From contig NW_024609880.1 of the NCBI RefSeq assembly GCF_016920785.2, positions 48,012,296 to 48,076,295 of the forward strand: a DNA stretch of 64,000 nucleotides. The letters are read 5' to 3'. Positions within the stretch are counted from its first letter, which is position 1, and each line of letters opens with the position of its first letter. Positions 1 to 9,601 of this stretch are shown piece after piece. The notes beneath the pieces were generated by a model. That model searched no databases. It had not been told where the DNA came from and was given only the letters and a program-made list of their open reading frames with translations. Source of the stretch: Ixodes scapularis (lineage: Eukaryota > Arthropoda > Arachnida > Ixodida > Ixodidae). A program made the translations under genes and the position numbers.

Positions 1-157
1 ATTGCATGAGTTGTCAGTGCAAGCTTCTTACTGTTATTTTACTGAACCATTGTTTTACTTTGTTTTCTATGGATAAGTGCGTGAATATGTGAACGCACTG
101 CATTAATATGTTTTCATTCAAATATGGCAATTAATGTCAACCTGGAACCAACCTCAC

Positions 158-216
158 CTTGAGGATTTCAGGGATGTCGAGCCCCCCCTCGAAAGAAAGA
201 CTTCCGGAGCCTCTGC
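158..216 (-). CDS. Candidate internal coding exon of an unrecognised gene
   Basis: On the minus strand a 59 nt block is bounded by an acceptor (cttcttcatcacag before 216) and a strong donor (AAG|GTGAGG at 158). It reads through as 19 codons ending GGLDIPEILK, with no stop and natural-looking residue composition. The exon starts with two bases that complete an upstream codon and ends on a codon boundary. I do not recognise the protein, and no partner exon is visible in the window, so the rest of the gene would lie outside it or across a long intron. The plus-strand frames here are shadows. A chance match of this length is possible. Splice signals and frame are seen; exon status is inferred. 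Confidence 0.35.
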
Positions 217-366
217 CTGTGATGAAGAAGCCCACCCTACCCTTCTGCCTTTTTGCCCTTGGAGAGGCTAACAAGCACCCATCCCCCAGTTTCTCAAGAT
301 TATCTACAAACTTCGGCTGGGCGCTTCTTCGGTATTTTACATACTATTGCACGAAGCACTCTCTTA

Positions 367-377
367 TCAGTGTTTGT

Positions 378-408
<31 letters not shown>

Positions 409-431
409 GGAGGAGGAGGAGGAGGAGAAGA
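367..431. repeat. Compound microsatellite (GT)n-G19-(GGA)n
   Basis: A run of GT dinucleotides passes directly into 19 consecutive G (392-410) and then into GGA trinucleotides. The G run has G-quadruplex potential. Reading frames across it (glycine and arginine tracts) are artefacts. Confidence 0.95.
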
Positions 432-613
432 ACAAGCAGCAGGAGCTATTGTTGGCATGAAACAAAGGAAGATTAGGTTACGACGAAGAGGAAGGACGAG
501 ATGCGGAGCTAAGTTTGAGCCGAATTATCTTCTTTAATTAATAAGCCAGCAAAATCCCTGTCAGCATCATGCCACTGGGAGCCTCCATATTGGAGGGTTT
601 CTGCCATCTTTTA

Positions 614-1253
614 AAGGGATACTTCAACGAAATTTGAAATATTCCCGTCGTGTTCAACAATAGGTTGAATATGATCCACAATATCCGTAAATGACAATCG
701 CACATTTGTATTTTGAGCCTGGTGGCTGTATTTTTTGTTATAAACGGCCCACTCTGGCAAGCGCTTGGAGAAGGCCCAGCGGAGACCACGTGACATCCAA
801 CGCAATCGTGACGTAGGTCGTCTCAAGACGAGCAAAGCTACGGCGACGCTGACGTCGAGAGGATGGCCTAGTCGTTCCAGCCACCGAAGCGGCTGCTTTT
901 GTACAAAGTTTGAGTGACGGATTAATCTTCCATAATCTTGTAGGGGGACAATAGCGACTTCTGTGACACACAAAAGGCATTCTCGGGAAGAGGGGAGTTC
1001 CTCCTGCCCCTCTTCTCTCGTCGTGGCCGGAGGCGAGACAACCTCCGTCACTAGCTGCCAAGGTTGCTAGACGGGCATTACAAGCGAGGCGTTCGCGACA
1101 TCCACCAGGTGCTCTTTGCTAATCGTTTAATTCGTTTTAAAATTCCTTTTCGTGACTTTTTTAACAAGATATTGGTATGTTCGATTTGATGGTGCTTTTT
1201 TGAACACATATAGACCAAAAAATGAGCGCCGAAATTTCGTTGTAGTATCCCTT
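614..1253. mobile_element. 640 bp TIR element with TA target duplication (Tc1/mariner-like MITE)
   Basis: The left end AAGGGATACTTCAACGAAAT and the reverse complement of the right end AAGGGATACTACAACGAAAT differ at one position. TA lies outside both ends (612-613 and 1254-1255). The interior has no transposase, only a 146-codon chance frame on the minus strand. Part of the interior (about 890-950) recurs on the opposite strand at 8144-8203. TA targets and short AAGGG-starting TIRs fit Tc1/mariner-type non-autonomous elements; the superfamily is inferred. Confidence 0.7.
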
Positions 1254-2112
1254 TAACATAGACCAGGCGGCGCATCGGCATTCAGCAGGTTGGGACAATT
1301 TGTACATTCGAACGTTGCTGTTTAGTTTAGGTGCAATGAAGAAAAAGACGGCCGCGAGATTGAGGGAAATGGGCCGTCGGCAACAAGGTCTCCAGACTGG
1401 TCACCGAAGCTATGAAATAGGCTGTCCATGTAAGTCAATGGTCTTTAATGGGGACACTGCGTGAAGGGTTTGACTGCACTGGTAGTACATTATCATATTT
1501 TAGATCTGACTCCCACTTTGCCGCGACCAATGTCTTTCGGGCGGAACTGTCGGTACGTGCGAAAACTTGATCATAAGTACACAAGATGGCGCGTCTTTTT
1601 CAATATGGTTTGTTACAGCATGTCGGATCATTAAACAGCAAAGAGTGAAAAAGACACGAGCACACTCAAGACGCATAGGATGGCATTGGCATCTGTTCTT
1701 CACCGAAAGGACTGCCGTAGTAGTCCTTCCTTTAGTACCTTCAGCCAAATACACCCAGCTGGCGAAAACGATAACGGAAGTTCTCGGTGGTACTTAGGCA
1801 TTGCAAGTGCCAGTTAGGTCCTCTTGTGTTAATAATGTTATTCAACTCCTTTGCTGATTTGTTATGTCACCCTAAATATATGTTGCTGCATTCCCGCAGA
1901 CAGGATTGACAAAGGTTCAGGCACACTCTAGTTCGTTTCATATTACTGAGCAGAAGAGTTCAATGGCTCAGTGCGCTAGCTCTCAACAACTGTGGATCAT
2001 TTATGTTTCGGGGAGCCCTTGTAGACTGGTAGAACGGATCGGTTACCCTATTCACGTGAAAGGGGAAAGGGGAGGGGGCTACGTTGACGACAGAATAAAC
2101 TAATGCTTGCAC
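1254..2112. other. No recognisable feature
   Basis: Mixed-composition sequence without a convincing coding frame, tandem repeat or inverted repeat. The open frames of 60-84 codons around 1500-2100 overlap on opposite strands and show no domain. Confidence 0.6.
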
Positions 2113-2807
2113 TGCGCCGCTCGCGTCAAGCTTCTGTCCCGTTGCGACAGCGCTCTGGCGTCAAGCTTCCCCGCTTTACATCTGTGTAGCCTGAGAAGCG
2201 TCTGATGCCATAAAAAAAGGAGGGAGGGGGGGGGGGGGGGGGGGGCGGGGGGATCTCGGTTACAACTTACAATAGTTTGGTTGGGTCGGAAATAGTCACG
2301 ATTGCGGGTATAAGTACCTCTAATTTGAAAGAACAGCGCCGTGACAAAATGTCGATCTACAAATATATTCGATATAAATGCGTAACTACGGAAGAAACTA
2401 ACACGATGTGTGATGTTTTATCCGTGCATGAAGAAAGAAATGTTTGATAACCTGACATTATAGTGGGACTTTGTGGATCCTAAATATCTAAAAGGGCCTT
2501 CGCCCACCCCAAAGGGTCAGCGGAGGCCCATTTGAGGGCCATTGACCTAGTGCGACAGGCACTGCACGAATATAAGTAACAAAAACATTTTGATAAGAAA
2601 AAAAAATTATTACATTACAATTTTTTAAGAAGTCAGTATTGCCACATGCACAGTTTTTCTGCTATTTCGATTTATCGGTCGAACTTTCGTAATCAAAATT
2701 GCGTCTTATGAGGATAGCGATGCGAAAAACTTTTTTGTGCTATGCTGTGAAGGTCGTAGCGTAGTTTCCGCAGCGCTATCAAAGCTACTAGCGTGAGCGC
2801 ACTCTAA
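2113..2807. repeat. Duplicated locus, copy A, left part
   Basis: This segment matches 6145-6833 nearly base for base, including two GCGTCAAGCTTC motifs near its start and the CTACTAGCGTGAGCGCACTC stretch that ends just before the TAA at 2805-2807. Differences are scattered substitutions, a 7 bp indel after the G run, and G-run length (20 in this copy, 16 in the other). Copy A resumes at 5882 after the inserted element. Confidence 0.95.
2226..2245. repeat. G20 homopolymer run
   Basis: Twenty consecutive G. The matching run in the second copy of the locus (6269-6284) is 16 G, so the tract varies in length between the two copies. Confidence 0.95.
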
Positions 2808-2991
2808 AGCCTGGTTCAGACAGTTGCGCTTGACTGCGTTGCGGCGGCGAGAAACCAGGACATCTCTGCTGCCTATATCGCGTGCCAAAATGATTCCTTG
2901 AATTGGATTTCACGCTTCATATGAAGCACAGATGTGCCGGTGACTCGCCTTCGGTTCTCAACGCAACGCAGTCAAACGCACTCAAACGCAG

Positions 2992-3620
2992 GGCCGGTTT
3001 GCTCATCTTGCGGCTGCGGCTGCGGCCGCGGCCAAAAGGGATTTTTTACGTCACGTGACCAGCTCCATGGGGACAAGGAAGTACCTAGCGTCCCTGCCTA
3101 ATGGCGGAGAGATCCGCATCGCTTCAAGCACAAAAGCCTAATGTCGCTCGCAGGAACTGATTGCAGGGACTTTCAACTGGAGTCCAATTGACCGCCCCGT
3201 TCTACTGTAGGAGCGGCAGGTAAAGTTACGGCCAGGGAGGGGTAAATAGGAGCCAAAATAAAGAAAAAACCGCACGAGATAAAAGCGGTAGCAGCATATT
3301 TATCTACCTCCGCCGGCGCCTGCGCCTCGCGCGTTCTGTTGTGGTCGAGAGGTTAAACCGCCGGTACTTGTCTTCGCGGCGTGAAAGTTCCGGGTTCAGA
3401 TCGCACTAGGGTCTTCTTTTTTTTTTTTTTTCTTTTTTTTTTTTTGTATTTTGCGCGTGGCTTACTTTTTAACTGTGATCCTTTTTAGGAAATCATCCAC
3501 TTGCACTACTGCGCCTTACACGGTTTTTACTGTTGGTCCCACCTGTTCAATCGAAACACCGGGAAGAAAAAAAAAAAGGATCAACGCAAGTTAACGCGTT
3601 AATACAATCATTTCATAATA
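2992..3620. repeat. Left arm of the large palindrome
   Basis: It runs from GGCCGGTTTGCTCATCTTG to GTTAACGCGTTAATACAATC. Its reverse complement is found at 5332-5866 and then, continuing inward across the nested element, at 4236-4345. Matches include the CACTTGCACTACTGCGCC and CACCTGTTCAATCGAAAC blocks. Confidence 0.85.
3337..3412 (+). repeat. tRNA-like sequence in the left arm (class II, Ser/Leu type)
   Basis: Contains an A-box-like TGGTCGAGAGGTTAAA and a B-box-like GGGTTCAGATC at about tRNA spacing, followed by a long T tract. Ends do not pair as a clean acceptor stem, so this is a tRNA-derived relic or SINE head rather than a working tRNA gene. A mirror copy lies at 5436-5514. Confidence 0.5.
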
Positions 3621-4120
3621 TTCATTAAAAGGAAACCAAGATAACAGCATCGCTATGGCTTTCACACTAACGGAGCCGAAACAAGCATCCTTTCCCCAGC
3701 AACTAGTTTTATGTGTTTTTTAAATATACAACGCTCTTGCTACGATTCCTTTCAATAACAAGAGACGCCTATTTAGGACTAATAAAAACTGCAGTTGTGA
3801 CAATTAAAAAAAAAAAGAAGCAAAAAGAGAAAAAAAAAAGACTAGTAACTGTGGCTACACCTGATTGAGCGAAATCCTACAGGCAAGGCAGCAAGTCAAA
3901 CGTCTGAGAAAGTAGTAAAACCGAAATAAAAGCGATCATACTTTTACTTGCATGGAATGTGATAAAAAGTATATTTATACTCTTTACATTTTGTGTGTGG
4001 CAATCGTTTTGTAATATTACCACATTGCTTGTTGAATTTTAGTTAGATTAGCGGACGATCACGACTGAATGCAAAAATGAATCAGGCGTCGACATCGCAA
4101 ACCCTCTCTCTAATGCAAAA

Positions 4121-4193
4121 GCCTAAAATGACTTTGGAACAACAAATGAAATTCATTATAATTAATTCCATTTATGATCCAAAGTCATTTTAG
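4121..4193. repeat. Small palindrome in the spacer of the large element
   Basis: CCTAAAATGACTTTGG is mirrored by CCAAAGTCATTTTAGG about 40 bp later. A third partial copy follows at about 4214-4240. Confidence 0.7.
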
Positions 4194-4428
4194 GTCCCTA
4201 ACTCTAATGCAAACTCCTAAATGACTTTGGATCAACAAATGGAATGAAATGATTGTATTAGCGCGTTAACTTGCGTTCATCTTTTTTTTTTCTTCCCGAT
4301 GTTTCGATTGAACAGGTGGGACTAACAGAAAAAATGGAAAAGCCGTTTACAACTCCCTGTAACACCGATTGGAGCGCAGCTCTTGAGGAGGAGGAGGGAA
4401 GGTACTGAGGGTCACGTGTTCTCGGGGC

Positions 4429-4488
4429 GGGGGGGGGGGGGGGGGGTGGTCGCGTGACCCTCGGGGGGGGGGGGGGGGGGGGGGGGGG
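4429..4488. repeat. Paired G18 and G26 runs
   Basis: Two homopolymer G runs, 4429-4446 and 4463-4488, are separated by TGGTCGCGTGACCCTC. TCACGTGAC lies on both sides. Confidence 0.95.
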
Positions 4489-4507
4489 TCACGTGACCTC
4501 CAGAAAA

Positions 4508-5218
4508 ATTTTTCCGCTAGGTTTAGCGGGAATTTTTTCCGCTATATCTAGCGGGGAAATTTTTCCGCTAGATTTAGCGCGGAATTTTTTCCGCTAGATT
4601 TAGCAGGCAACTTTTTTCCGCTAGATTTAGGGGGAAAAATTCTTCCGCTAGATTTAGCGGGGGAAATTTTTCCGCTAGATTTAGCGGGGAAAATTTTACC
4701 GCTAGATTTAGCCGGGGAATTTTTCCCCGCCTAGATTTAGCGGGAAAATGTTCGCTACATTTAGCGGGAAATGTTTTTCGCTAGATTTAGCGGGGAAAAA
4801 TTTTTCGCCTAGGTTTAGCGAATAATTTTTCCGCTAGATTTAGCGGGGGGAAATTTTTCCGCTAGATTTAGCGGGAAATTTTTTAGCTAGATTTAGCGGG
4901 GAATTTTTCCGCTAAATCTAGCGGGGAAAATTTTCCGCTAGATTTAGCGGGGAAAATTTTCCCGCTAGATTTAGCCCGGGAATTTTTTCCCGCTAAATCT
5001 AGCGGGGAAATTTTTTCGCTAGATTTAGAAAATTTTTGCGCTAGATTTAGCGGAGAATTTTTTCCGCTAAATCTAGCGGGAAAAATTTCACGCTACCATT
5101 TAGCGGGGAAATTTTTCCGCTAGATTTAGCGGGGGAATATTTTTGCTATATTTAGTGGGGAAGTTTTTCCGCTAGATTTAGCGGAGAAATTTTTTCATGC
5201 TAGATTTAGCGGGGAAAT
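4508..5218. repeat. Near-palindromic minisatellite, about 27 units of about 26 bp
   Basis: The unit is close to TTTTTCCGCTAGATTTAGCGGGGAAA. The core CCGCTAGATTTAGCGG has arms CCGCTA/TAGCGG, so each unit can fold on itself. Several units are written in the opposite sense (CGCTAAATCTAGCGG), which shows flips of single units. By eye I count about 27 units. G/A tract lengths vary between units. Confidence 0.9.
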
Positions 5219-5331
5219 TTACCCCACAACGCCACCGCGCGGTTACGCCGGACCCCGCCCCCCCGACGGCGACGCCCGACGCCGACGCCCGCTCAAGCCG
5301 GAAACGGGGCCCCCTAATGAGCTGCGCTCTA

Positions 5332-5866
5332 AAAAAACCGTCCTAAGGGCGCAGTAGTGCAAGTGGATGATTTCCTAAAAAGGATCACAGCTAAAAAGTA
5401 AAACGCTCACAAAATAACAAAAAAAAAAAAAAAGAAGTCCCTAGCGCGATTTGAACCCGGAACACACGCCGCCGACGACACAAGTACCGGCGCTTAAACC
5501 TCTCGACCATAACAGCAAGGGCGAGGCATCGGCGCCGGCGGAGGGTAGATAAAATATACTGCTACCGCTTTTATCTCCTGTGGTTTCTTCTTTATTTTGG
5601 CTCCTATTTACCCTCCTGGCCGTAACTTTACCTGCCGCTCCTACAGTATAAAGGGGGGCGGTTAATTAGATTCCAGATGAAAGTCCCTGCAATCAGGTTC
5701 TGCGAGCGAAATTAGGCTTTTGTGCTTGAGCGATGCGAATCACTCCGCCATAAGGTAGGGAACGCTAGGTACTTCCTTGTCCCCCATGGAGCTGGTCACG
5801 TGACGTAAAAATCCCTCCTGGCCCGCAGCTGCGACCCGCAGCCGCAAGATGAGCAAACCGGCCCGG
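5332..5866. repeat. Right arm (outer part) of the large palindrome
   Basis: Reverse complement of the left arm, from CCGTCCTAAGGGCGCAGTAG to CAAGATGAGCAAACCGGCC, with scattered substitutions and small indels. Confidence 0.85.
5436..5514 (-). repeat. tRNA-like sequence in the right arm
   Basis: Read on the minus strand it holds TGGTCGAGAGGTTTAAGCGC (A-box-like) and GGGTTCAAATCGC (B-box-like), with an anticodon-arm region and a long variable region between. The B-box is closer to consensus than in the left arm copy. It is probably a Ser/Leu-tRNA-derived relic carried in the palindrome. Confidence 0.5.
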
Positions 5867-5881
5867 TGTCTGAACTGGCCT

Positions 5882-6044
5882 TAATGAGACGCAAGACGAA
5901 GCCCCCGTGCTCGCGCAGCAGTGCAGCCTTGGCAACGTAGCGCACCATACAGCAAACTTTAATTTCTACCAGAAAAAGAAAAAAAGAAGAAATAGTAGCA
6001 TCTTCGTTTGCACTAGCGCGTGTCTCGCTACACGTAAATCTTTT
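5882..6044. repeat. Duplicated locus, copy A, right part
   Basis: Continues copy A after the insertion: TAATGAGACGCAAGACGAAG onward matches 6831 onward. It ends at the assembly gap inside the tract AAATCTTTT. Confidence 0.95.
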
Positions 6045-6144
6045 NNNNNNNNNNNNNNNNNNNNNNNNNNNNNNNNNNNNNNNNNNNNNNNNNNNNNNNN
6101 NNNNNNNNNNNNNNNNNNNNNNNNNNNNNNNNNNNNNNNNNNNN
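6045..6144. other. Assembly gap, exactly 100 N
   Basis: A run of exactly 100 N, the usual placeholder for an unsized scaffold join. The sequences on its two sides are overlapping copies of one locus. The open frame that spans the gap is meaningless. Confidence 1.
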
Positions 6145-6987
6145 CTGCGCCGCTCGCGTCAAGCTTCTGTCCCGTTGCGACAGCGCTCTGGCGTCAAGCT
6201 TCCCCGCTTTACATCTGCGTAGTCTGAGAAGCGTCTGATGCCATAAAAAAGGAGGGAGGGAGGGGGGAGGGGGGGGGGGGGGGGATCTCGGTTACAATAG
6301 TTTGGTTGGGTCGGAAATAGTCACGATTGCGGGTATAAGTACCTCTAATTTGAAAGAACAGCGCCGTGACAAAACGTCGATCTACAAATATATTCGATAT
6401 AAATGCGTAACTACAGAAGAAACTAACACGAGGTGTGATGTTTTATTCGTGCATGAAGAAAGAAACGTTTGATAACCTGACATTATAGTGGGACTTTGTG
6501 GATCCTAAATATCTAAAAATGCCTTCGCCCACCCCAAAGGGTCAGCGGAGGCCCATTTGAGGGCCATTGACCTAGTGGGACAGGCACTGCACGAATATAA
6601 GTAACAAAAACATTTTGATAAGAAAAAAAAAATTATTACGTTACAATTTTTTTAAAAGTCAGTATTGCCACATGCACAGTTTTTCTGCTATTTCGATTTA
6701 TCGGTCGAACTGTCGTATTCAAAATTGCGTCTTATGAGGATAGCGATGCGAAAAACTTTTTTGTGCTATGCTGTGAAGGCCGTAGCGTAGTTTCCGCAGC
6801 GCTATCAAAGCTACTAGCGTGAGCGCACTCTAATGAGACGCAAGACGAAGCCCCGTGCTCGCGCAGCAGTGCAGCCTTGGCAACGTATCAGCAAACTTTA
6901 ATTTCTACCAGAAAAAAAAAAAAAAAAAAAAGAAATAGTAGCATCTTTGTTTGCGCTAGCGCGCGTCTCGCTACACGTAAATCTTTT
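6145..6987. repeat. Duplicated locus, copy B (empty site)
   Basis: Repeats 2113-2807 joined directly to 5885-6044, with one TAA at 6831-6833 where copy A carries the 3.07 kb element. It begins exactly at the edge of the gap. Differences from copy A are the few percent expected of alleles rather than of old paralogues, judged by eye. Confidence 0.95.
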
Positions 6988-7419
6988 TTTCTTTTTCTTT
7001 TTACATTAGCAGCAGTTTTAGTTTTATCACTTGACAAATGACGTCCGAAACTTCGTATTTTTCCCGTCGTTATAGAACCATCCTGTGCAATCATAAAGAC
7101 CTAAGAAGTTACTGCAAAAATGCAACTTCCCACGTTACTTGGCAGATCAGGTCACCTCTTAGGTTCACGAAAGTTGCAAAATTGACGAGTTGCCGTTTCT
7201 TGCACATTCAGCGACACAATTAGCGCGAACAAGCCATCACCGGTTTTCTTTGTTTTTCTCTGACTATTCAGTATGTCATCAGAACATGGTGGTGGAAAGT
7301 GTACAGTTTGGCTAGTAACCAAACTGGTAAATATTGATGCCCCCCAATACCCTTTCGAAATAAAATACGCAAAAGCGCTGAAGTCGTGTTCGCGCTAACA
7401 GCGTCACGAAGTGTACGCC

Positions 7420-7985
7420 ACAGAACGCCTGGGCGTCCGTTTCAGAGGCCTCCTTTACACGCTTGTTACCTTCCGTCGTGTTCTGACTACACGTGCGTGC
7501 TCGAAGCCCTAGCTTCCTATATACTGACAAAGCCTGGCAGATCGCCACGAGAAGTGGCCGCCGAAATGGAAAATGTGGAGAGGCAGACAACGGATGAGAG
7601 GAGAGCCACGTGACTGGCGCCCCGCTGCGGCGAGACGCCGAAACGCAGCGCCTCGCCGCTGCCTCTAGACTCTGCGGCGAAAAGCGAGGACCCGAAAGTG
7701 GATTTCGAGTCCACGTCGCTGCTGTGCGTTGACGTCCAAGTTACGTCCAAGTGCTACGGCTACCAGATCCTCGCGCTTCAAATCTGCGACCGGGCACTCT
7801 ACGGCTCCGTCGTTGAACTGCCAGGCTTTTTGAGTGTAGAGGAGGCTATGTCGTAGCTCACGCCGCAGGCAATAGTCAAAGAATTAGAGCGGCAGGGCGT
7901 CTCTTCCAGAGGCCTCCTGTACACGCTCGCTGTCCTTCGTCGGGGTCTGGCTGCGCGTGTGTGGCTCGAAGCTCACGATAAGCCG
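7420..7985. repeat. Direct repeat pair of about 90 bp (7420-7510 and 7895-7985)
   Basis: The block GGGCGTC...CAGAGGCCTCCT..ACACGCT...CTTCGTCG recurs about 475 bp downstream with moderate divergence. Related text appears in inverted sense near 31960-32000. It reads as a dispersed repeat fragment, and no coding frame is shared. Confidence 0.5.
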
Positions 7986-8143
7986 AAGTGTTATCGAATG
8001 TAGAAAGCTCGCGCTGGACTGGAGGCGGGACAACTGAAACCCCTCCCTGCCGTTCTCATTTTGCCATTGAGTGCTCTCCAGCAACCACAAGATGGGAAGG
8101 AGGGACTCTCCTTTGCGTGTCCCAGACTTAGACGTCGCTATTT

Positions 8144-8203
8144 TCCCTATAGAAGATTATAGAAGATTTACCCGTCACTCAAAATTCGTACAAAAGCAGC
8201 TTT
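8144..8203 (-). repeat. Fragment related to the 614-1253 element
   Basis: The reverse complement contains GTGACGG...AATCTTC.ATAATCTTC in the same order as about 890-950. It is a short decayed piece without ends. Confidence 0.5.
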
Positions 8204-8958
8204 GCCCTCTCTATCTCTTCCGTGGGGGTGCGAAATGAACGATGGCATGTATAGATGATGAGCAGGCAGGGACTCAAAGAACTTGTTCAGACAAGGTGTC
8301 TTCCCCACGGCCGACGCACACAGTGTAACCTAACCTAGATTTCTACAGCGTGCTGCGCATGCATCCCCCGTTGTAAAAAAAGAAAAAAAAAAGACAGCGT
8401 CGTTGATGTGCACTATCCTTTGCCGTTGTGACCAACGGCAAAGGACCAACGGCCGAATACTGCGTGAAGGATCGCCGGTGCAGAGTCCTTCTGAAGATGG
8501 CAAGGCACGTTCGCTCGTTCGCTTTCGCTTGCGGGTGGCCATAAATCCGGCGCCCGCTTGACTCCACCGAAAGGTTAGAAAGGTTCTGAGTCGCGTTGAA
8601 TCACGACGGACGCTGCAACGAGCCATCGGAGTCAACGCAGTGTTGTGTGTCACCCAACTTTCGGGAGGGTCGCAGTGGTGCGCAAGGCACGTCATCACGT
8701 GATATGTTCACAGCGCCAGATTGGATGGCATGATGGCGTCCTTTGTGGCTCACCGTAAGATGAAACGAAGTGCAGCTTCCCGCTTGTTCGTTGTGACCGT
8801 ATGGTGGTCCTCCATATTTTTTTTATTTATTTTTTTTTTCCCGCAGACTGGAGTAATCTAAACTTCTGCGGCGCGGACGGTATATCCAGGTCACTGCCTT
8901 TTATTAGTTGCAAACGCGAGGCAGCAGTAGTCCTCTTAAGCCTGCTTGTATACACACC
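8204..8958. other. No gene recognised; repeat fragments
   Basis: Overlapping opposite-strand open frames of up to 122 codons have arginine/serine-rich, non-domain text. The stretch around 8590-8630 resembles one arm of the CGATGGACCGC palindrome family found next to it. Confidence 0.5.
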
Positions 8959-9120
8959 GTTTCACCCTGTGATGGACCGCAGAGAACGCGTTCTAACCAT
9001 CGGAACCAATGCAATGCAGCGTTTGTGTCACGTGGCCTTGGAGAGAAAGGCGCTGCGACGCGTGCCATTGGCTGCAGGATGGTTGGTAACGTCCGCTGCG
9101 GCCCATCGTCGGGTGAAACT
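8959..9120. mobile_element. Palindromic MITE, CGATGGACCGC family
   Basis: GTTTCACCCTGTGATGGACC at the left mirrors GGCCCATCGTCGGGTGAAAC at the right, with a further AACCAATGC/CCATTGGCTG pairing inside. Related arms occur at 26323-26369, 28571-28655 and about 49418-49465. No coding potential. Confidence 0.6.
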
Positions 9121-9601
9121 GAGGAAAGGTGGGAAAAGATTGGGCTGTGCGTCGCCCGGGCGGCCTCGTCATATTACTTATATCCTCGGTGAATAAAACG
9201 GTCCAGCATGTGTTTACGTTATCCAATAGCACGCGGTGACTATTTTTACTTGCGTTGCCACTGCCGGCCCGGACTGTTGCAGGAAATTTCTTCGTCACAG
9301 CTAACGGAACGAGTGTTCCGATCGGTGTTTTCCCGCTGGTTATGATGTTAGCTTCTCGTTGGGCGCTGTCTTGTGTTGAACGCGTGGGTGGGCAACGCTG
9401 CAAGCTACAAGTCACCGACAGTTGAAGAAACGCGGGGTGTGCCGAGTCCGTTACTGGCTCTTATCGAACCTGCTCGAACCGATTGTGTACTTGTGCGTTC
9501 CGTAAACGTTGCCGAGTGAACATCTCGCATGATCTTGATTCAATTTGCCAGAGCCGTGGAATTGCGCGTGCTAACAACGCCACCATGCTTCTAATATATA
9601 T

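Larger units (their letters stand above)
4351..5341. mobile_element. Nested minisatellite-bearing element, copy 1
   Basis: It begins near CGTTTACAACTC with TTGGAGCGCAGCTC and ends GAGCTGCGCTCTAAAA, so the termini are inverted. It interrupts the right arm of the host palindrome. The same ends and the same interior repeat type occur at 21181-21613. Contents in order are GGA-rich DNA, two G runs, a long near-palindromic minisatellite and a CG-rich tail. No coding frame. Boundaries are approximate. Confidence 0.65.
2808..5881. mobile_element. 3.07 kb palindromic PIF/Harbinger-type element, TAA target duplication
   Basis: Left end AGCCTGGTTCAGACA and the reverse complement of the right end AGGCCAGTTCAGACA match at 12 of 15 positions. 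TAA flanks both ends (2805-2807, 5882-5884). The duplicated locus at 6831-6833 has a single TAA and no insert, which proves the boundaries. A 3 bp TWA target is the PIF/Harbinger signature. There is no transposase. The body is a large palindrome: a left arm of about 2992-3620, and a right arm at about 4236-4345 plus 5332-5866. The right arm is split by a nested minisatellite element. The left end also has its own short inverted pair (around 2824 and 2965). Confidence 0.85.

Noticed and set aside
159..537. Frames with glycine/arginine tracts at the left edge
   Set aside because: They are driven by the GT/G/GGA microsatellite and overlap the minus-strand exon candidate.
611..1051. 146-codon minus-strand frame
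   Set aside because: It lies inside a TIR element, starts and stops with no domain, and another 107-codon frame overlaps it.
3337..5514. Functional tRNA genes in the palindrome arms
   Set aside because: A and B boxes are present but acceptor stems do not pair well, and both copies lie in a mobile element. Called tRNA-derived relics instead.
5907..6227. Open frame of 106 codons spanning the gap
   Set aside because: It reads through 100 N and joins two unrelated contig ends.
2113..6987. True tandem duplication generated by transposon activity
   Set aside because: The copies abut a placeholder gap at contig ends and differ only at allele-like level, so unmerged haplotypes are the simpler reading. 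Not excluded without reads.
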